The notes beneath the pieces were generated by a model that saw nothing but the letters and a program-made list of their open reading frames with translations, did not search any database and was not told where the DNA came from. The translations under genes and the position numbers were made by a program. Shown in pieces: positions 1-24,284 of a stretch of 64,000 nucleotides of DNA. This DNA is from Turnera subulata (Eukaryota > Streptophyta > Magnoliopsida > Malpighiales > Passifloraceae). The DNA lies in the NCBI GenBank assembly GCA_028386065.3, contig MK922465.1, forward strand, positions 126,273 to 190,272, given 5' to 3'. Every line of letters begins with the position of its first letter. The first letter of the stretch is position 1.

Positions 1-12029
<12,029 letters not shown>

Positions 12030-13810
12030 GGACGGTGACGGGAGGGTTCTTGTGGATCTGCAGAGCCCTAAACCCCTCTTCTTCTCTTCCCCGACGATGG
12101 CAACTGAAACGACGTCGCGAGCCGTTCAAATCCTGACGACAACCGCCAATTATAACCTCGGGGATCCTTTGCTGGTCCTGCTGGGAATGTAGTAGTGGCC
12201 GACCATCAGGTTTCTTTCACTTCAAACGCTGCCGTTTCCCCTCGTTTATTTATTGATATGTGTTTTATCAGAAATTTTTCATCTTCTCGTGATTTCTATG
12301 CTAAGCATCGGTGCGGAAAAACCTGAACTGTAAACTTACACAATTAAGTAACAAATAATGTATCAGAGAGAAATGTTAAGTAAAAGGAAATATAGCTGTA
12401 ATTTGCAAAAGGTAAAATATTTACCTTTCCAACAGTAATTCATCGACCGAACAGAAGCGACAAATGTTTGCGAATAAAAAGATAATTGTGAGTTCCGTTG
12501 TTACAAGAATAAAAAAATTAGGATTATAAAAAAATAATAATAATTAGTACTGAGCTTTTAGGAAAACCAATAATTCGAGGTTAGGTGTTAAATGTATAAT
12601 TTTTTAATATAAGAAGGACCATGCGTTCATGTTTTGTTTTTGTTTTATGAGATCATCTTTTGGGTTGGGTTTATGATTTATATATTCTACCATTTTTTTG
12701 TTCCTTTTTACTTTTTTTTTGTCAAATTGTTTTTATTCGGTTACCCTGTTTTACATCATATCCATCGGCACAATTTTAAAAACTTTTTATAAACCATTGC
12801 TAAATGGCAAATCCCATAAGGATATTGGCAATTCTCAGGATTTATAGCGATTTCCTCAACATTTATCTTGCTTCTGTGGTTTGAATTTCAAATCCCAACT
12901 ACCATAATCGTTTCTTGTTGATAATTCAGGTCCCATAGGTTGATTTTGTGCTGTTTATAAACAAAGTTTCCTTCCTCGTATGGGATTACCTTTTAATGGA
13001 GAGGAGTGTTTTCAAATTTCAAACGATTTTGCACATTTTGCATAATAGTTTTTACAAGCAAATGAGAAGCTGACGCAGCAAACAATCTCCCATTCCCATA
13101 TACCAACTAAAAATCACCTCTCCTTTGACATTTGCCTGGATAACGCTGGGCCAATATTGCATACAAGAAAAAAATATATACATATCCTTGGTAATTACAG
13201 TGGTATTCATAGGCTTCAAGCTCAGATTAAGGGTTTAAATACCGTTAATCACCACCAAATAGAACGCATTAGTTGATTTTAGCAAGCAACGTGTAGGCTG
13301 CTGGCGAACCCGGCATGCAAAACTTAACTATATATGAATAAACCACCGAAGCATGAAGTGTGCAATTCCAAGTGGTCCTACCCACTGCAAACTAGTGAAC
13401 TACACAGCCATTCAGGGGTTAGTAGAGAAACAATCCAGATAGGCAAAGTTGTAATAGATCAAGGAAAAGTCAGAGACATTATCCGCACAAATGAAAAAAC
13501 CAATATATAAGATCTTGCAAGAATTCAACATATTCCAGGTGGATCAAAATAACATGGCAGAAGGGTTCACCTGCTGGAAAAAAAAAAAAAAAAAAAGAGC
13601 ACATCATGTTCGAGAGAGGACACTAGGTAAGAAAATTTATACTTCAGATTTTACAGCAAATAATTATGCGAAGTCACACAAAGATGAATGGGAAAAGACG
13701 GGAAAAGAAAAAGATACCACGCCACGGAGCTGACACTCCGTTCGGGAGGAAGAAGAAGCAATAGGTCACAATGGATGACATGTCGTTCTCGGGCAGGAAA
13801 AATGCCAAAA
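12030..13810. other. Intergenic: TEB upstream region and U6 3' flank
   Basis: 12030-12230 is a moderately GC-rich presumed 5' UTR/promoter of the TEB-like gene. From about 12240 the DNA is AT-rich with homopolymer runs, including an 18-nt A run near 13580. I see no gene. Sequence at about 13690-13800 resembles 15150-15225, so the two U6 loci share their 3' flank. Confidence 0.6.
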
Positions 13811-13906
13811 AAAATTTGCACCATTTCTCGATTTGTGCGTGTCATCCAGGGGCCATGCTAATCTTCTCTGTATTGTTCCAATTTTATCGGATGTCCCCGA
13901 AGGGAC
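13811..13906 (-). ncRNA. U6 snRNA copy with internal stem-loop deletion (probable pseudogene)
   Basis: Reads as U6 from its 5' GTCCCTTCGGGGACATCC through the ACAGAGA box, the AGC triad and ATGACACGCACAAATCGAG to a terminal T run. Compared with the intact copy at 15230-15331 it lacks six nucleotides (GCGCAA in the RNA). These form the apical loop of the internal stem-loop that pairs next to the catalytic core. It also has ACAATACAG for ACGATACAG and GGTGCAAAT for GGTCCAAAT. The promoter elements and T terminator are intact, so it may be transcribed. The missing loop makes function in the spliceosome unlikely. Confidence 0.88.
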
Positions 13907-13929
13907 AAGTCAAGCGGTACTGGTATATG

Positions 13930-13937
13930 TATATAAA
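13930..13937 (-). promoter_or_regulatory. TATA box of U6 copy 1
   Basis: TATATA-type element about 24-31 bp upstream of the RNA 5' end, the position expected for plant Pol III U6 promoters. Confidence 0.7.
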
Positions 13938-13961
13938 GTATAAAGTGTACAATTATTTGGC

Positions 13962-13971
13962 CGATGTGGGA
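13962..13971 (-). promoter_or_regulatory. Upstream sequence element (USE) of U6 copy 1
   Basis: TCCCACATCG on the minus strand, an exact match to the core of the plant snRNA USE. It lies 56-65 bp upstream of the RNA start and about 25 bp from the TATA box, the Pol III spacing. Confidence 0.88.
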
Positions 13972-15229
13972 TACTGGTCTATATCAGACATAGGTTCTCT
14001 CGACTGGTCTTTGCCAGAAGTCTCTACTCTCCTACAGAACCTAACTAGAGCGTAATCATGCCACACAATCATACACATAAGGGCAGCAAGAGTATAATTT
14101 CAACTGGTAGAACTCCATCCTCATCAAGTTTATATTCTATGAACAGGTTTTCCACAGATGCATAAGAAACTAGGACAAGCACAGACATGGGAAAATTTGG
14201 AACAAAGGAATAAGAGAAAAGCGATGGAAGATGCCATATACACACACACAGGCACACAACAGGCATCAGCTCACCTCTTAATACTAACACAGTTCTAATA
14301 GTAAAAGCCATCCCATGAATGGTTTTCATGCTTCTTTTCGCCTGTGGTCCTAGTATAACTTTTCAACCAAGCAAAGTAACAATGCACCAAAGGGATTGCC
14401 AGGGGCCTTCCAAGGTGTAAAACAAAAATTTATCTCAGATCTGTCATCATCTCAATAACAGACTGCACTGCTAAAACTAGAATTATAAATTAGTTCAATT
14501 ATATCTTCTGTCATAGATAGCTCAAAAGATTAGCAAATTCAATAAAACAGCGACGCAGGTATAATCTTAATTTGCCCAGAAAGGAGGAGCTTTATTGTTT
14601 CGCCAAGCCAGTTAATAAGAAGTATGAACTCAGAAATCTTTCAATCAGGGATCAATCATTTTTTCTCTAAGATTTGTATGCATCGTTATTCATCAAAATG
14701 TACAACAAAAATTGCACATACAACTTTATGCCGCTGCTAGCAAGCACATGAAAATGTTAAAAATCATGATAAACCAACAAGTTTTGTAGCCTTCTGAATA
14801 CAGAATATCCCTATGACCAAATTACTACTCAGCTACAACAAGGCCTAGGAATGAAAGAAAAAGAATGCAAGAGATGGAATTTTAAAGGAAGACCTCGCCA
14901 GTAACCAAATAAAAGCAGAACATGCGCGGCAACTGTGTTCAATGTTCTAACATAATGTTCAGCAATTAAACGCAAAGGCATTTTCATACAAATATAACAC
15001 TATAATTAGCCAACAATTAACACGATTACTTCTTCGATCAAATACTAAAAACCAACAACCAACATCACATTCCATAAGCCTGTGTCGGAAATAACACCAG
15101 GCAAACCGGCGAAACATAATGCAAGGCCAAACCAAAAAAAAAAAAACACTGGGAAAATAGACGGGGAACAAAGGAAACGGTACTGTGCCACGGGATTGAC
15201 TTGTCGTTTTTAGGCAAAAAGATCGAAAA
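13972..15229. other. Intergenic between the two U6 genes
   Basis: AT-rich, with no coding or RNA feature that I recognise. The last ~80 bp before the second U6 gene resemble the 3' flank of the first, pointing to duplication of the whole U6 unit. Confidence 0.5.
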
Positions 15230-15279
15230 AAAATTTGGACCATTTCTCGATTTGTGCGTGTCATCCTTGCGCAGGGGCC

Positions 15280-15311
<32 letters not shown>

Positions 15312-15331
15312 TCGGATGTCCCCGAAGGGAC
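15230..15331 (-). ncRNA. U6: U6 spliceosomal snRNA
   Basis: Complete 102-nt U6 with 5' stem-loop GTCCCTTCGGGGAC, ACAGAGA box, AGC triad, an internal stem-loop with the GCGCAA loop present, the 3' segment ATGACACGCACAAATCGAG and a terminal T run as Pol III terminator. U6 pairs with U4 and U2 and forms the catalytic core of the major spliceosome. A plant USE and TATA box lie upstream at Pol III spacing. This copy appears functional. Confidence 0.96.
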
Positions 15332-15353
15332 AGTAAGGCTTGCTCTGCTTTAG

Positions 15354-15361
15354 TTTATATA
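15354..15361 (-). promoter_or_regulatory. TATA box of the intact U6 gene
   Basis: TATATAAA on the minus strand, about 23-30 bp upstream of the RNA 5' end. Confidence 0.85.
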
Positions 15362-15385
15362 GTCTTATACTCTCGTCTTCCTGGC

Positions 15386-15395
15386 CGATGTGGGA
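15386..15395 (-). promoter_or_regulatory. USE of the intact U6 gene
   Basis: TCCCACATCG on the minus strand, 55-64 bp upstream of the RNA start, with the same spacing as at the first copy. Confidence 0.92.
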
Positions 15396-15509
15396 CGCAA
15401 AGCGAACTCACATATAAGCTGGAGTTCTCAAGATTTTGACCACATAACGCGAAAGTCTATAGTGAAAAAAAAGAGAGATTGCAAAACAAGTCGAATAAAC
15501 AGACCATCA

Positions 15510-15776
15510 AACAATAACTCGAGTGTGAAAGGTGTCTTGAAAGTTTCTTAGAAGACAAAAATCTTGGAATCCAGAAGACCTAACCTCGAAGTTTACTTAA
15601 GCAAGGCAGAGAGCTCGCCGTTGAACTTTTCCGGCTCCAACTAACAATAACTCGAGTGTGAAAGGTGCCTTGAAAGTTTCTTAGAAGACAAAAATTTTGA
15701 ATCCAGAAGAACTAACCTTGAAGTTTATTTGAGCAAGGCGCAAAGCTCGCCGTTGAACTCTTTTAGGCTCCAACTA
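15510..15776. repeat. 133-bp tandem direct duplication
   Basis: Two adjacent units, 15510-15642 and 15643-15776, each starting AACAATAACTCGAG, differ by scattered substitutions and small indels. On the minus strand both units contain a stretch reading FNGEL-(S/C)-ALLK followed by TAA. Most differences inside that stretch fall at third codon positions. In the right-hand unit the frame opens with an ATG at 15826, giving a 33-residue ORF (15725-15826). I do not recognise the peptide. Confidence 0.85.
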
Positions 15777-16534
15777 ATATAGACATGCAGGTCTTCATTC
15801 AAGCAGAAGAAGTGATTCTTCTTCATTCTTGCAAAAGAGAGAAAATTAAAAAAACACACACACACAAAGGGAACAAGCATGAAGGGAAACTCCTCTCCAT
15901 AGTCAAGACATAGTGATGGTTGTAACTATGTACTGATACCAAGCATTGGTGACATGACATGACATAACATGACCACTTGAGTGCTCAAGTCTGCTGTGAT
16001 CCTACTTCTGGACTGGATTAGTGCCACGGTTTAATACTACTCAAACAGTGAATTACTAGCTCCTTAGGTGGTGGGTCCATCTAAGCACAAGCACGAGCCA
16101 TTGATATCTATGATCACTTGCGCGATGATGATCGGGACGGTCACTACTCACTAGGATGCATTGTAATCATCACACTAAGAAAATGAACGGGCTTGATTCT
16201 CCTTTAACAAGAAAAAAGTTGGTTTTTCTACCAGAAAAAAATGTTAATTCTAATTTAATATTTTCAAGCTAATTATTTTAAAAACAAATTTATTTATAAC
16301 CAAATGGTATGTTTTTCACAACATTTTTTAAAAACGATATATGTGCGTCTCATTTCCAAAAAGCAATAAATATTATCGATCAATTCTGTTTTAAGGAAAT
16401 AAACATCGGAGTTTCAGAATTTCCCATTTAATGATTGCTGAACGTGCATTGGGTTAGGGATTTTTTTCGTAATAAGAAGAATGATGATATTCATGTCCAA
16501 TTTAGATGAATAATGATTCTAAAAAGGACGATTC
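15777..16534. other. Intergenic
   Basis: No gene recognised. AT-rich, with a short CA run near 15855. Confidence 0.5.
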
Positions 16535-16549
16535 ATGCTCAATACATTC

Positions 16550-17377
16550 TTTTTTTTTTTTCGAAAGGATAAAGATATATTAATAAGAACCGAATACAAC
16601 ATACATATGAGAATTACATAAATTGTTAAAAACTAGAGACAAAACAGAATTAAAGGCCACAAACATGGTGGAATAAATCTACAAACAAAGCATAGACCAT
16701 AAATACAAAGTGATTACACTTAGATCCGACATAGGCAAAGATTAAAACACAAACCAAAGAACTTGCACCTACCCATGAAACGGGATAGCGTGATGTCCGC
16801 ATAAAGCAGGACTAGCCCCAAACAGCAACCAAGTTCGCTTACAGTGGTCGGCTGACAACAGGATGAGGACGTGGAGGTGTTCCACGATAGGGTCGGTGTG
16901 CAGAAAATGTCATGTAAAGTAGGAGTCGCTGCCTCTGAGACACGAGCAAGCCAAGCAAATACCATCACCGGAGAAACGGGAGAAAGCCAAGATCCGCCCT
17001 TGCGAGTAAACACTTCACAGCATGCTCCATACTTCACACAATAATAAACATACAGATCCACGGTAAAGAGCCCCATAAAACTCTTATGTGTGGATAAAAT
17101 TCCCAACAAGGGGTAGAGATCCTCAAAAAGAGGCAAATATCCCAATCCAAATCTAAATGAAAGAATAAATCTGAATGGGTACAATTATTCATCCAAAGCA
17201 AGGAGACAAAAACAAAAAAAGCAAGAAAAGAAAAAAAAGAGGTGAGGCTGCCTCAGCAAAAATCAGAGGCGGAGGTTTCTAGAAAGGGTTGAGAGAAAAA
17301 ATTTTAAAGAGAGAGGGAGAGAGAGTCTCCTAAAGTTTTGTTTTAAGACTGCTAATTATTATTACAGGCATCCTCCG
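16550..17377 (-). mobile_element. Short non-LTR retroelement with 15-bp target-site duplication
   Basis: The minus-strand element has a CT-rich 5' region (from about 17340), a 154-codon ORF (16720-17184) and a 3' end TTAATATATCTTTATCC followed by TTTCG and 12 A (16550-16561 as T on the plus strand). It is flanked by ATGCTCAATACATTC (16535-16549) and ATGCACAATACATTC (17378-17392), a 15-bp duplication with one mismatch. The ORF has no domain I recognise and no reverse transcriptase, so the element is SINE-like or an internally deleted LINE. Its 5' region resembles 24245-24335 (CTCTCTCT, AAA, TTTTTTCTCTC, then GGCAGCCTC), so both belong to one family. Confidence 0.72.
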
Positions 17378-17392
17378 ATGCACAATACATTC

Positions 17393-19340
17393 GATGTTGC
17401 GTCTCGATCCTTATTGTATATCACATTTTACTTTTTTAAGTTGGTGGGAGGCTTCTCAGAATCTCAGTCCATGGTTAGGACAAACTACCCGCTTACATTG
17501 TTATTTATTGACTACCAAGTATTACTTTTTGGTTACAGTGAGAGGCCAAAATAACTAAGATAAAGAACTAATAACTAAAATTTATTTTACCATCCTTCCT
17601 ATACAACACGGATGGGAACGAGAAAATTTGTTTTATTATCTCCGACTATATCTGCATATTGTAAGTTTGTGACTTTTCCAATGGAAGCTATCTGACTACA
17701 AATCCAACTTAAAGAGAAGAGAGTGCGGAGGGTATGGGAAGGGAGGAAAGTGAATAAAATCGCCCATATTTGCAAATATAGTCATTTTTGAACCAGTTAC
17801 TGTCGATTTATCAGCCCCTTTTGACCGAAAGTTAACTTAGGCAAGCGATGCTTGCTTGCTACTTGCTCCTCTTTTCCTATTCTCATATTTTTTTATTCCT
17901 AAAAAACATTGTATGCTACACATAGTCTGCAACTTTATTTACTTGGTGTCGTTTCACATGTCGATTATGACTTTCGGTGCAAATGATGAGGATACCGTTG
18001 TATTGTAGTTAGTCTTTTCTGCAAAGAGAAGAGAAAACAGTGTCCTTTTTTTTGTTTCATATATAAAGCCATTTTAGGCCAAAAGTTTGAAATCATTCAT
18101 AGTACGTTGTCAATGGTGTTTAAAATAGCTACTAATGTAAATTTGAAATTCATCAATGACTCTTCTATGATTGAGTACAGGTATGACTTTGAATTCATCA
18201 TTCATAGTGAATAATGGTGTTGAAAATAGGTAGTTAATGTAAAATTTTAATTCGCGAAATGTTTAAAATGCAGGTAGGGAAGTGGGACGGAGAAAATATG
18301 ACTTGTTTTGTAACTGAATTATCAGTAAACAAATTATAGAAGGGTCTCGTTTCTGGATTTCTCAAAAAAAAAAAAAGAAAGAAAAAGAAAAGGCTTGTTC
18401 CTGGGCTGCAATGCGGGCTCTGCTGACAAGACATAGTATTCTTGTAAATGCAAATTATTTTTTTCATTAACTCTACTATTTGCGCATATGATATTTGGGC
18501 CTGGTCCCTTTTAAAACTCCGTACACTTCAATTTTAGCAGGACACCTCATGTTTCTGTAAAATTTAGCCCCACTCATCTCATCTGCAAAAAGTATAAAGC
18601 AAAGTCCTCAAACAAGGCCAGATTTCTTCAAGCTAGAAAGCTAGGAACCCACTCCATTACTAGACCTTATCAAGGAAGGACACCTTATTAGGGTTGAGGC
18701 TAGAGAGAAAGTTTAAGAAAAAGAACATAGGATTTAGAAAAAAAAAAAAAACCCCAAAGCTTACGAGGGATCTAAGCCGTCCCTTTGGCGCTGCACTTCA
18801 AAGAATCACTACCGTCAAAATGGCACCCACAAAGGCGCACACACAGTGTGTGCGCACAAGGTTAAAATCAACAAAAAACGACGTAGTTTCCGCCTCAAAA
18901 AATGTGACCGTTAATTTAAAAAAAACAAAAGAGAACACTAACTCATCCATGTAGAGCGAGTAGCTTCAAATCACCCTACTCCCCGCGCGTGAACAAACAC
19001 TCTTCCCCCACCAGTACTCTCCTGCTCTCTCTCTCTGCACACACACACACACACTGAAACCACTCCACAGTGACTCAGTACTAACCTTGTCAGTATCCTC
19101 CTGCTCTCTCTCTCTCTCCCCCCTCTATTTCTCTCACTAACATGCTCTCCACCATTATCACCTGCTAAATATTCTCTCTCTCTCACTCTATTCTCCAAAA
19201 AAGCCATTACCTTTTTTCTTCCTCCTTTCATTTCTCTCTCCCTCCCTACTTTTCTCCACATCTTTTTACCTCTGAAGCTCGACAAAGTAAAAAAAAGAAG
19301 AAGAAGAAGAAGAAGAGATAAACAAGGGTGTGGGGGGCGA
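17393..19340. other. Intergenic and 5' UTR of the DUF630/632 gene
   Basis: AT-rich to about 18960. A CT/CA-microsatellite-rich leader (19020-19190) and a GAA tract (about 19294-19316) then lead into the start codon at 19341. An A-rich tract at 18365-18393 is flanked by loosely similar sequence and may be an old retroposon tail. No other gene seen. Confidence 0.6.
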
Positions 19341-22300
19341 ATGGGTTGCGCGCAGTCTAAAGTGGATAATGAGGAGTCCGTTTCTCGATGTAAGGAGCGG
19401 AAGATTCTCATGAAGGAAGCGGTGGCGGCGAGGAACGCTTTTGCGGCTGGCCATTCCGGCTACGCAATGTCGCTCAAGAACACCGGCGCCGCCTTGGGTG
19501 ATTACGGCCAGGGGGAGGCCGAGGAGTCCCAGCTCCACCACCACCAGCAACCCCCTCTTCCCCCTCCTCCTCCCCTCGACGGTACGCCCCAGCCGCCTCC
19601 CCCTCCGCCGTCGATTGATAACCTCCCGCCGCCTCCCCCGCCGCTGCCTAACTTCTCCCCCAGCCCGATCAAGCGCGCCATGAGCATGCCCGAGATGCCC
19701 CTGAAGAGGAGCGTGAAGCCCGGGCACGAGCTGGATTCTCTCGTCATTGAAGAGGGTGAGGAGGAGGAAGAAGAGGAAGAGGAGGAGGAGGAGGAAGAAG
19801 AAGAAGAAGAAGAGCATGGGCTGGACCACAGGGGGCGAAATGGGGTCATGGAGAGGAAGAGCAGCAAGGACTTGAGCGGGTCGATGCGGGGCCCGCAGAA
19901 TGGGAAGGTGGGGCCGGAAGGGTCGTCGTCGCCGCGGACGCCGGAGAATAGGGCGGTGCCGCCCATGCCGGAAGCGAAGAACATGGAGTGGGATTACTTC
20001 TTCATGAATATGCCAGAGCCAGGGCCATCTTTAGAGGCGGAGGACGACCACGACGGGGGTAGGTATCACGGTATATTTGGTAATATGGACAATGTAGGTG
20101 TCCGATTTGGTGGTATTGAGAGTTCGGTTGGTGGTGGCAGCGGAGGTGGTGGTGGGGAGATCGATGGGGTTGAACCAAAGACCCCCGAGAGAGGGGAGGA
20201 GAAGGTGGAGTCTGCGATTGCGACGGAGGAAGAGGAGGAGGAAGAGGCGAAGAACAAGAGGAATAAGCAGATCGAGCACTCCAAAACGGCACCGCCTGAT
20301 TTCGGGGCGATTGCAGGGAAAGTTGCGAGTGTGAATCTGATGTTGGTGTTGAACGAGATTGATGATCATTTCCTCAAGGCATCAGAGAGTGCGCAGGAGG
20401 TCTGCAAAATGTTAGAGGCCACTCGCTTGCATTATCATTCTAATTTTGCTGATAATCGGGGTATTGCGTTCTTCTTACACTTGTCTTAGTATTTTTTGGT
20501 TGCCTTGTGCTTTTGTGTTATTTCTTACTTAATTTTCTTTTTGTTTGGTTTTTAAAGTTGACTCCTTTAGGAAAAACCGGTGGTGATTGTGTTTTTTTTT
20601 TAATAAAATCAACTACTTGTTGCACACTTGCCTTTGCTTCTTGGGGGTTTAACTGTTCTGGCGGCTCTTGTCTCCTGAAGACCTCTAGGATATAAATTTA
20701 AGCTTTTTGTGGCGAGCAAATGAAGTTCCAAGCATTTGCACCTTTCTCATATGTTCGTCTGGGTGTGCTTACCTTTTGTATAAGTGACACGTTATCTGAT
20801 CCTTTTCTCAGAGCCTCAGATCTGTTATTGCTCGTCTAACTTTCCTCTTTTCAAAAGCTAGTCTAAATTCCCTATCTACTTTGTCAAATGGAGAATGGTT
20901 ACTCTACTTTTAGGAGTGGGAATTATGTGAATATTCTGCGCAGATTTTTTCTTGTTATTTCAGTTTAGTTTATTGTACCAACTGTTTGGATTCTAATATC
21001 GTTGATTATTCTTTTATGCTCTTAATGCTTGCAGGCCATATTGATCATTCTGCTAGGGTTATGCGTGTTATCACATGGAACAGGTCCTTTAAAGGTGTAC
21101 CAGGCAGCGAGAATGGCAAGGATGAATTTGATTCTGAAGATCTTGAAACCCATGCCACTGTTTTGGATAAGTTGTTAGCCTGGGAAAAGAAACTTTATGA
21201 TGAAGTGAAGGTATACATTGCATTCACTAGTTTCATATATCTTAAGTTAAGATTTTGTTGTCATTTATTAGTCATACAATTCCTACCTGGGTAAGGAAGC
21301 GCAGGATGTGATACTTCCGTTCTTCCAGAGTCTCAAGCAACTTTTTGTGTAGTGGATTTAGAGTTAGGTTATCTAAGTTGATTTGTGGATGACTATTACA
21401 ATAGTGCCGAGTGAAGATGTCTCTTTTGGCAGGCATATCCGTGTTATTTAAATTTCACATGGATAAGAAAGTTTTAGTAAGTAGTATCATCTAATTTTTG
21501 CAAACTTCTGAAAGATTGTTTTGTGTTGAATAGCAAGGTGAACTTATGAAGCTTGAGTATAAGAAGAAGGTCGCTTTGTTAAATAAACAAAAGAAACGTG
21601 GTGCTAGTGCTGAATCTTTGGAGAAAACAAAGGCTGCAGTGAGCCACTTGCATACAAGATATATTGTTGACATGCAATCAATGGACTCGACTGTATCAGA
21701 AGTGAACCAGATACGTGATGAACAATTGTTTCCGAAACTTGTTGAGCTTGCTAACGGGTAAGTTTTAGCTTAATGAAGTGATTCAGAGGCCATAATTTCA
21801 TGTTTTCTGTTCTATTTTCCTCCCAAAGCACATTTTATGCTCAACAAGTAATGTTTTCTTCACATTGGTTCTTTTCTGTTCATAAATTTGTATTGAGAGT
21901 CCACATGATATCATTGATCTATTCAGCAAGTTACATTTGTCATTTTGGTTCAAAAGCCATATAAACGAGATACCAAGCTTGCAAGTTCTGCATAACGAGG
22001 ACTCTTTTCCCATTTATTACCTTGAAAGAAGTGTTCTGTGGAGCAAAAAACAATCTATACTTAGTACATTATTGGAAATTATGTATCTGAATGTAATTTG
22101 TGCAACTTATAGGGAAATATCTGATTTTTTCCGTTAATGTTTCATTCATATATACTGCAGAATGGCCGATATGTGGGCAAGCATGTGCATACATCATGAC
22201 AAACAATTGAAGATTGTTACAGACCTGAAATCACTTGATATCAGCCATGCTGTCAAGGAAACAACCAAGCACCACCACGAGCGCACCATCCAACTGTGGA

Positions 22301-22953
22301 ATGTCGTCCAAGAATGGCATACGCAGTTTGAAAAGCTTGTGGTCAATCAAAAACATTATATCCGTGCTCTCAATAGCTGGTTAAAGTTAAATCTCATCCC
22401 AATAGAAAGCAGCTTAAAAGAAAAAATCTCATCCCCTCCTAGAGCTCAGCATCCCCCTATCCAAGCCCTTCTTGGTTCATGGAACGATCTTCTAGAAAAG
22501 CTCCCAGATGAGCTTGCCAAATCTGCCATTTCATCTTTTGCAGCAGTGATAAAAACCATAGAACTGCATCAGGAAGAAGAGATGAAGGTTAAAGAAAAGT
22601 GTGAAGAGACAAGGAAAGAGTTCTTGCGCAAGAACCAGGCTTTTGAGGAATGGTACCAAAAGTACATGCAAAGGAGGACTCCTACTGATGAAACGGATGG
22701 TGAAAGAGGTGAAGATAACGCTGTCTCAGAGCGGCAATTCGTGGTAGAGAGCTTGAAGAAGAGATTGGAAGAGGAAGTTGAAGCTCACAAAAGGCATTGC
22801 CTTCAGGTGAGAGAGAAGTCTCTAGGAACTCTCAAGATCCGCTTGCCTGAGCTGTTTCGTGCTATGTCAGATTATGCTCATGCATGTGCTGATGCTTATG
22901 AGAAGCTGAGGTACATCACCAAGTCACAGAAATCGAAACATGGCCCTGCATAG
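19341..22953 (+). CDS. DUF630/DUF632 protein (NRG2/REL2-like)
   Basis: Four exons, 19341-20460, 21035-21210, 21534-21757 and 22161-22953, splice to a 770-residue protein. The N-terminus MGCAQSK has Gly2 and Cys3, a myristoylation/palmitoylation signature, followed by a DUF630 domain (about residues 1-60). Next come a proline-rich stretch (about 70-115), an uninterrupted acidic run (19748-19816) and a long DUF632 domain from about residue 330, with coiled-coil-rich sequence up to the C-terminus. Family members include Arabidopsis NRG2 in nitrate signalling and rice REL2 in leaf shape. Older annotations call them bZIP-like, though no true bZIP is visible. The start is set by the MGC motif and follows a purine/pyrimidine-repeat leader. 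The specific role of this paralogue cannot be read from sequence. Confidence 0.93.
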
Positions 22954-24223
22954 TAATTTAGCTCTGTTTAGTTCTGCATGGAACTATTTAAGCTCCCTGC
23001 AAAAATGGACGTTTTTGTAGAAGACGATGATGCTTTGCCCAAGTAATTATTATCCTTTCTTTTTCCTCTGGTGTCAAATTTTGGTATTAAACTAAAACCT
23101 CAGAGTGTGTCCGCTGATGCATAATGCTCATATGGTATAAGGCGTATGGGAACATCATTGGTGAATTACGTAGCTTGCTTTGTCGACCCTTAACGGGTTA
23201 CCCTTTCTGCTTCTGTTCTTTTGCATACTGGAATATCCCTTTGGTTTGGGGAAAAGAAAGATTCAGGATAAGGGCATCCATAGAAGCTAAAGATTCAAGC
23301 TTTTTCTTGCAAGTTTTATCTGCTTACTCCTTACAAACTATAACTTACTAGGGAGTTTCAATCCAGTTTATCCCCAACTAAGATACTGTACGAGTTGTAA
23401 ACGATAATGAGGAAAAAAAAAAATAAAAGATACTTGTTTAAGATGATAAATCTCATTGGACCATGGATGCAACTGGTCAGCCTAAAAGGGCTATATAGGG
23501 GGTGATAAGAACGAAAGTGTGTTGGCATTTTGAACAGGTCCATATCTAACAATTCCGTTTCCTATAGCATACACACTTTAAGACCCCGGTCCCCTTAGTA
23601 GAAAAGCGGGCCTCTATGAACTTGCAACTAATAAGCCCAACCAAGGAAAATTCAGCTTCCTATAAACCACGCTATTTCAGTGCAAAAAAAGCTATGTGAA
23701 CTGAGATTACAAAATTCGCGAGTCACGTAACTCCACTTGTAGTCCCGAGGAGAAAATTTATTCAAAGATCTCTCGATAATTCGTAGGGCTATATCCATAA
23801 CGACTTTGTTATTTTTATCTACTAAAAAAATAAAATAAAATACTAGAGAAAAAAGAAGGGGTTAACAACTTAACATTACACCAACCACGGCATCATTTTA
23901 TACAACCACAAGAAAGAGACGGTAGTATTTTTTATAAATATACCGAGTAGATTGTTCAAAGCACGAGAGGAAAGAAGATGATGGCATGCCGCTAGCAAAT
24001 ATAGACCCTTTCGGCGGTCATTCTTTGACGTTTTAAATTAGTAGCAGCCTACTTAAAGAGTGGGGTTCCCTTTCTACTACCTTCCTAGCTACGCCTACCA
24101 TGGCTGAACTGTACTCAGTAGCCGACCACATGTCCAACTAGTTTTTGTACTCCCCGCGAAGGTTGTTTAATCCGGACCAGCCCGGCCGGTTGAATCCAGA
24201 TAATCCTGACTTGTAGGTTTTCT
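22954..24223. other. 3' UTR and intergenic
   Basis: The 3' UTR of the DUF632 gene probably extends to about 23100. The rest is AT-rich with no recognisable gene or RNA. Confidence 0.5.
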
Positions 24224-24284
24224 AAGTCAAAATATAATATACTATTTGTCTCTCTCTCTAAAAGTTTTTTTCTCTCATCTCTCT

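Noticed and set aside
13651..13845. ORF beginning [13 protein letters not shown], and its twin at 14959-15264
   Set aside because: These are translations of the 3' half of the U6 snRNA genes on the same strand, not proteins.
19502..19984. Ser- and Gly-rich open frames opposite the DUF630/632 exon 1
   Set aside because: Shadows of the GAG/GAA and CCN repeats in the real coding strand.
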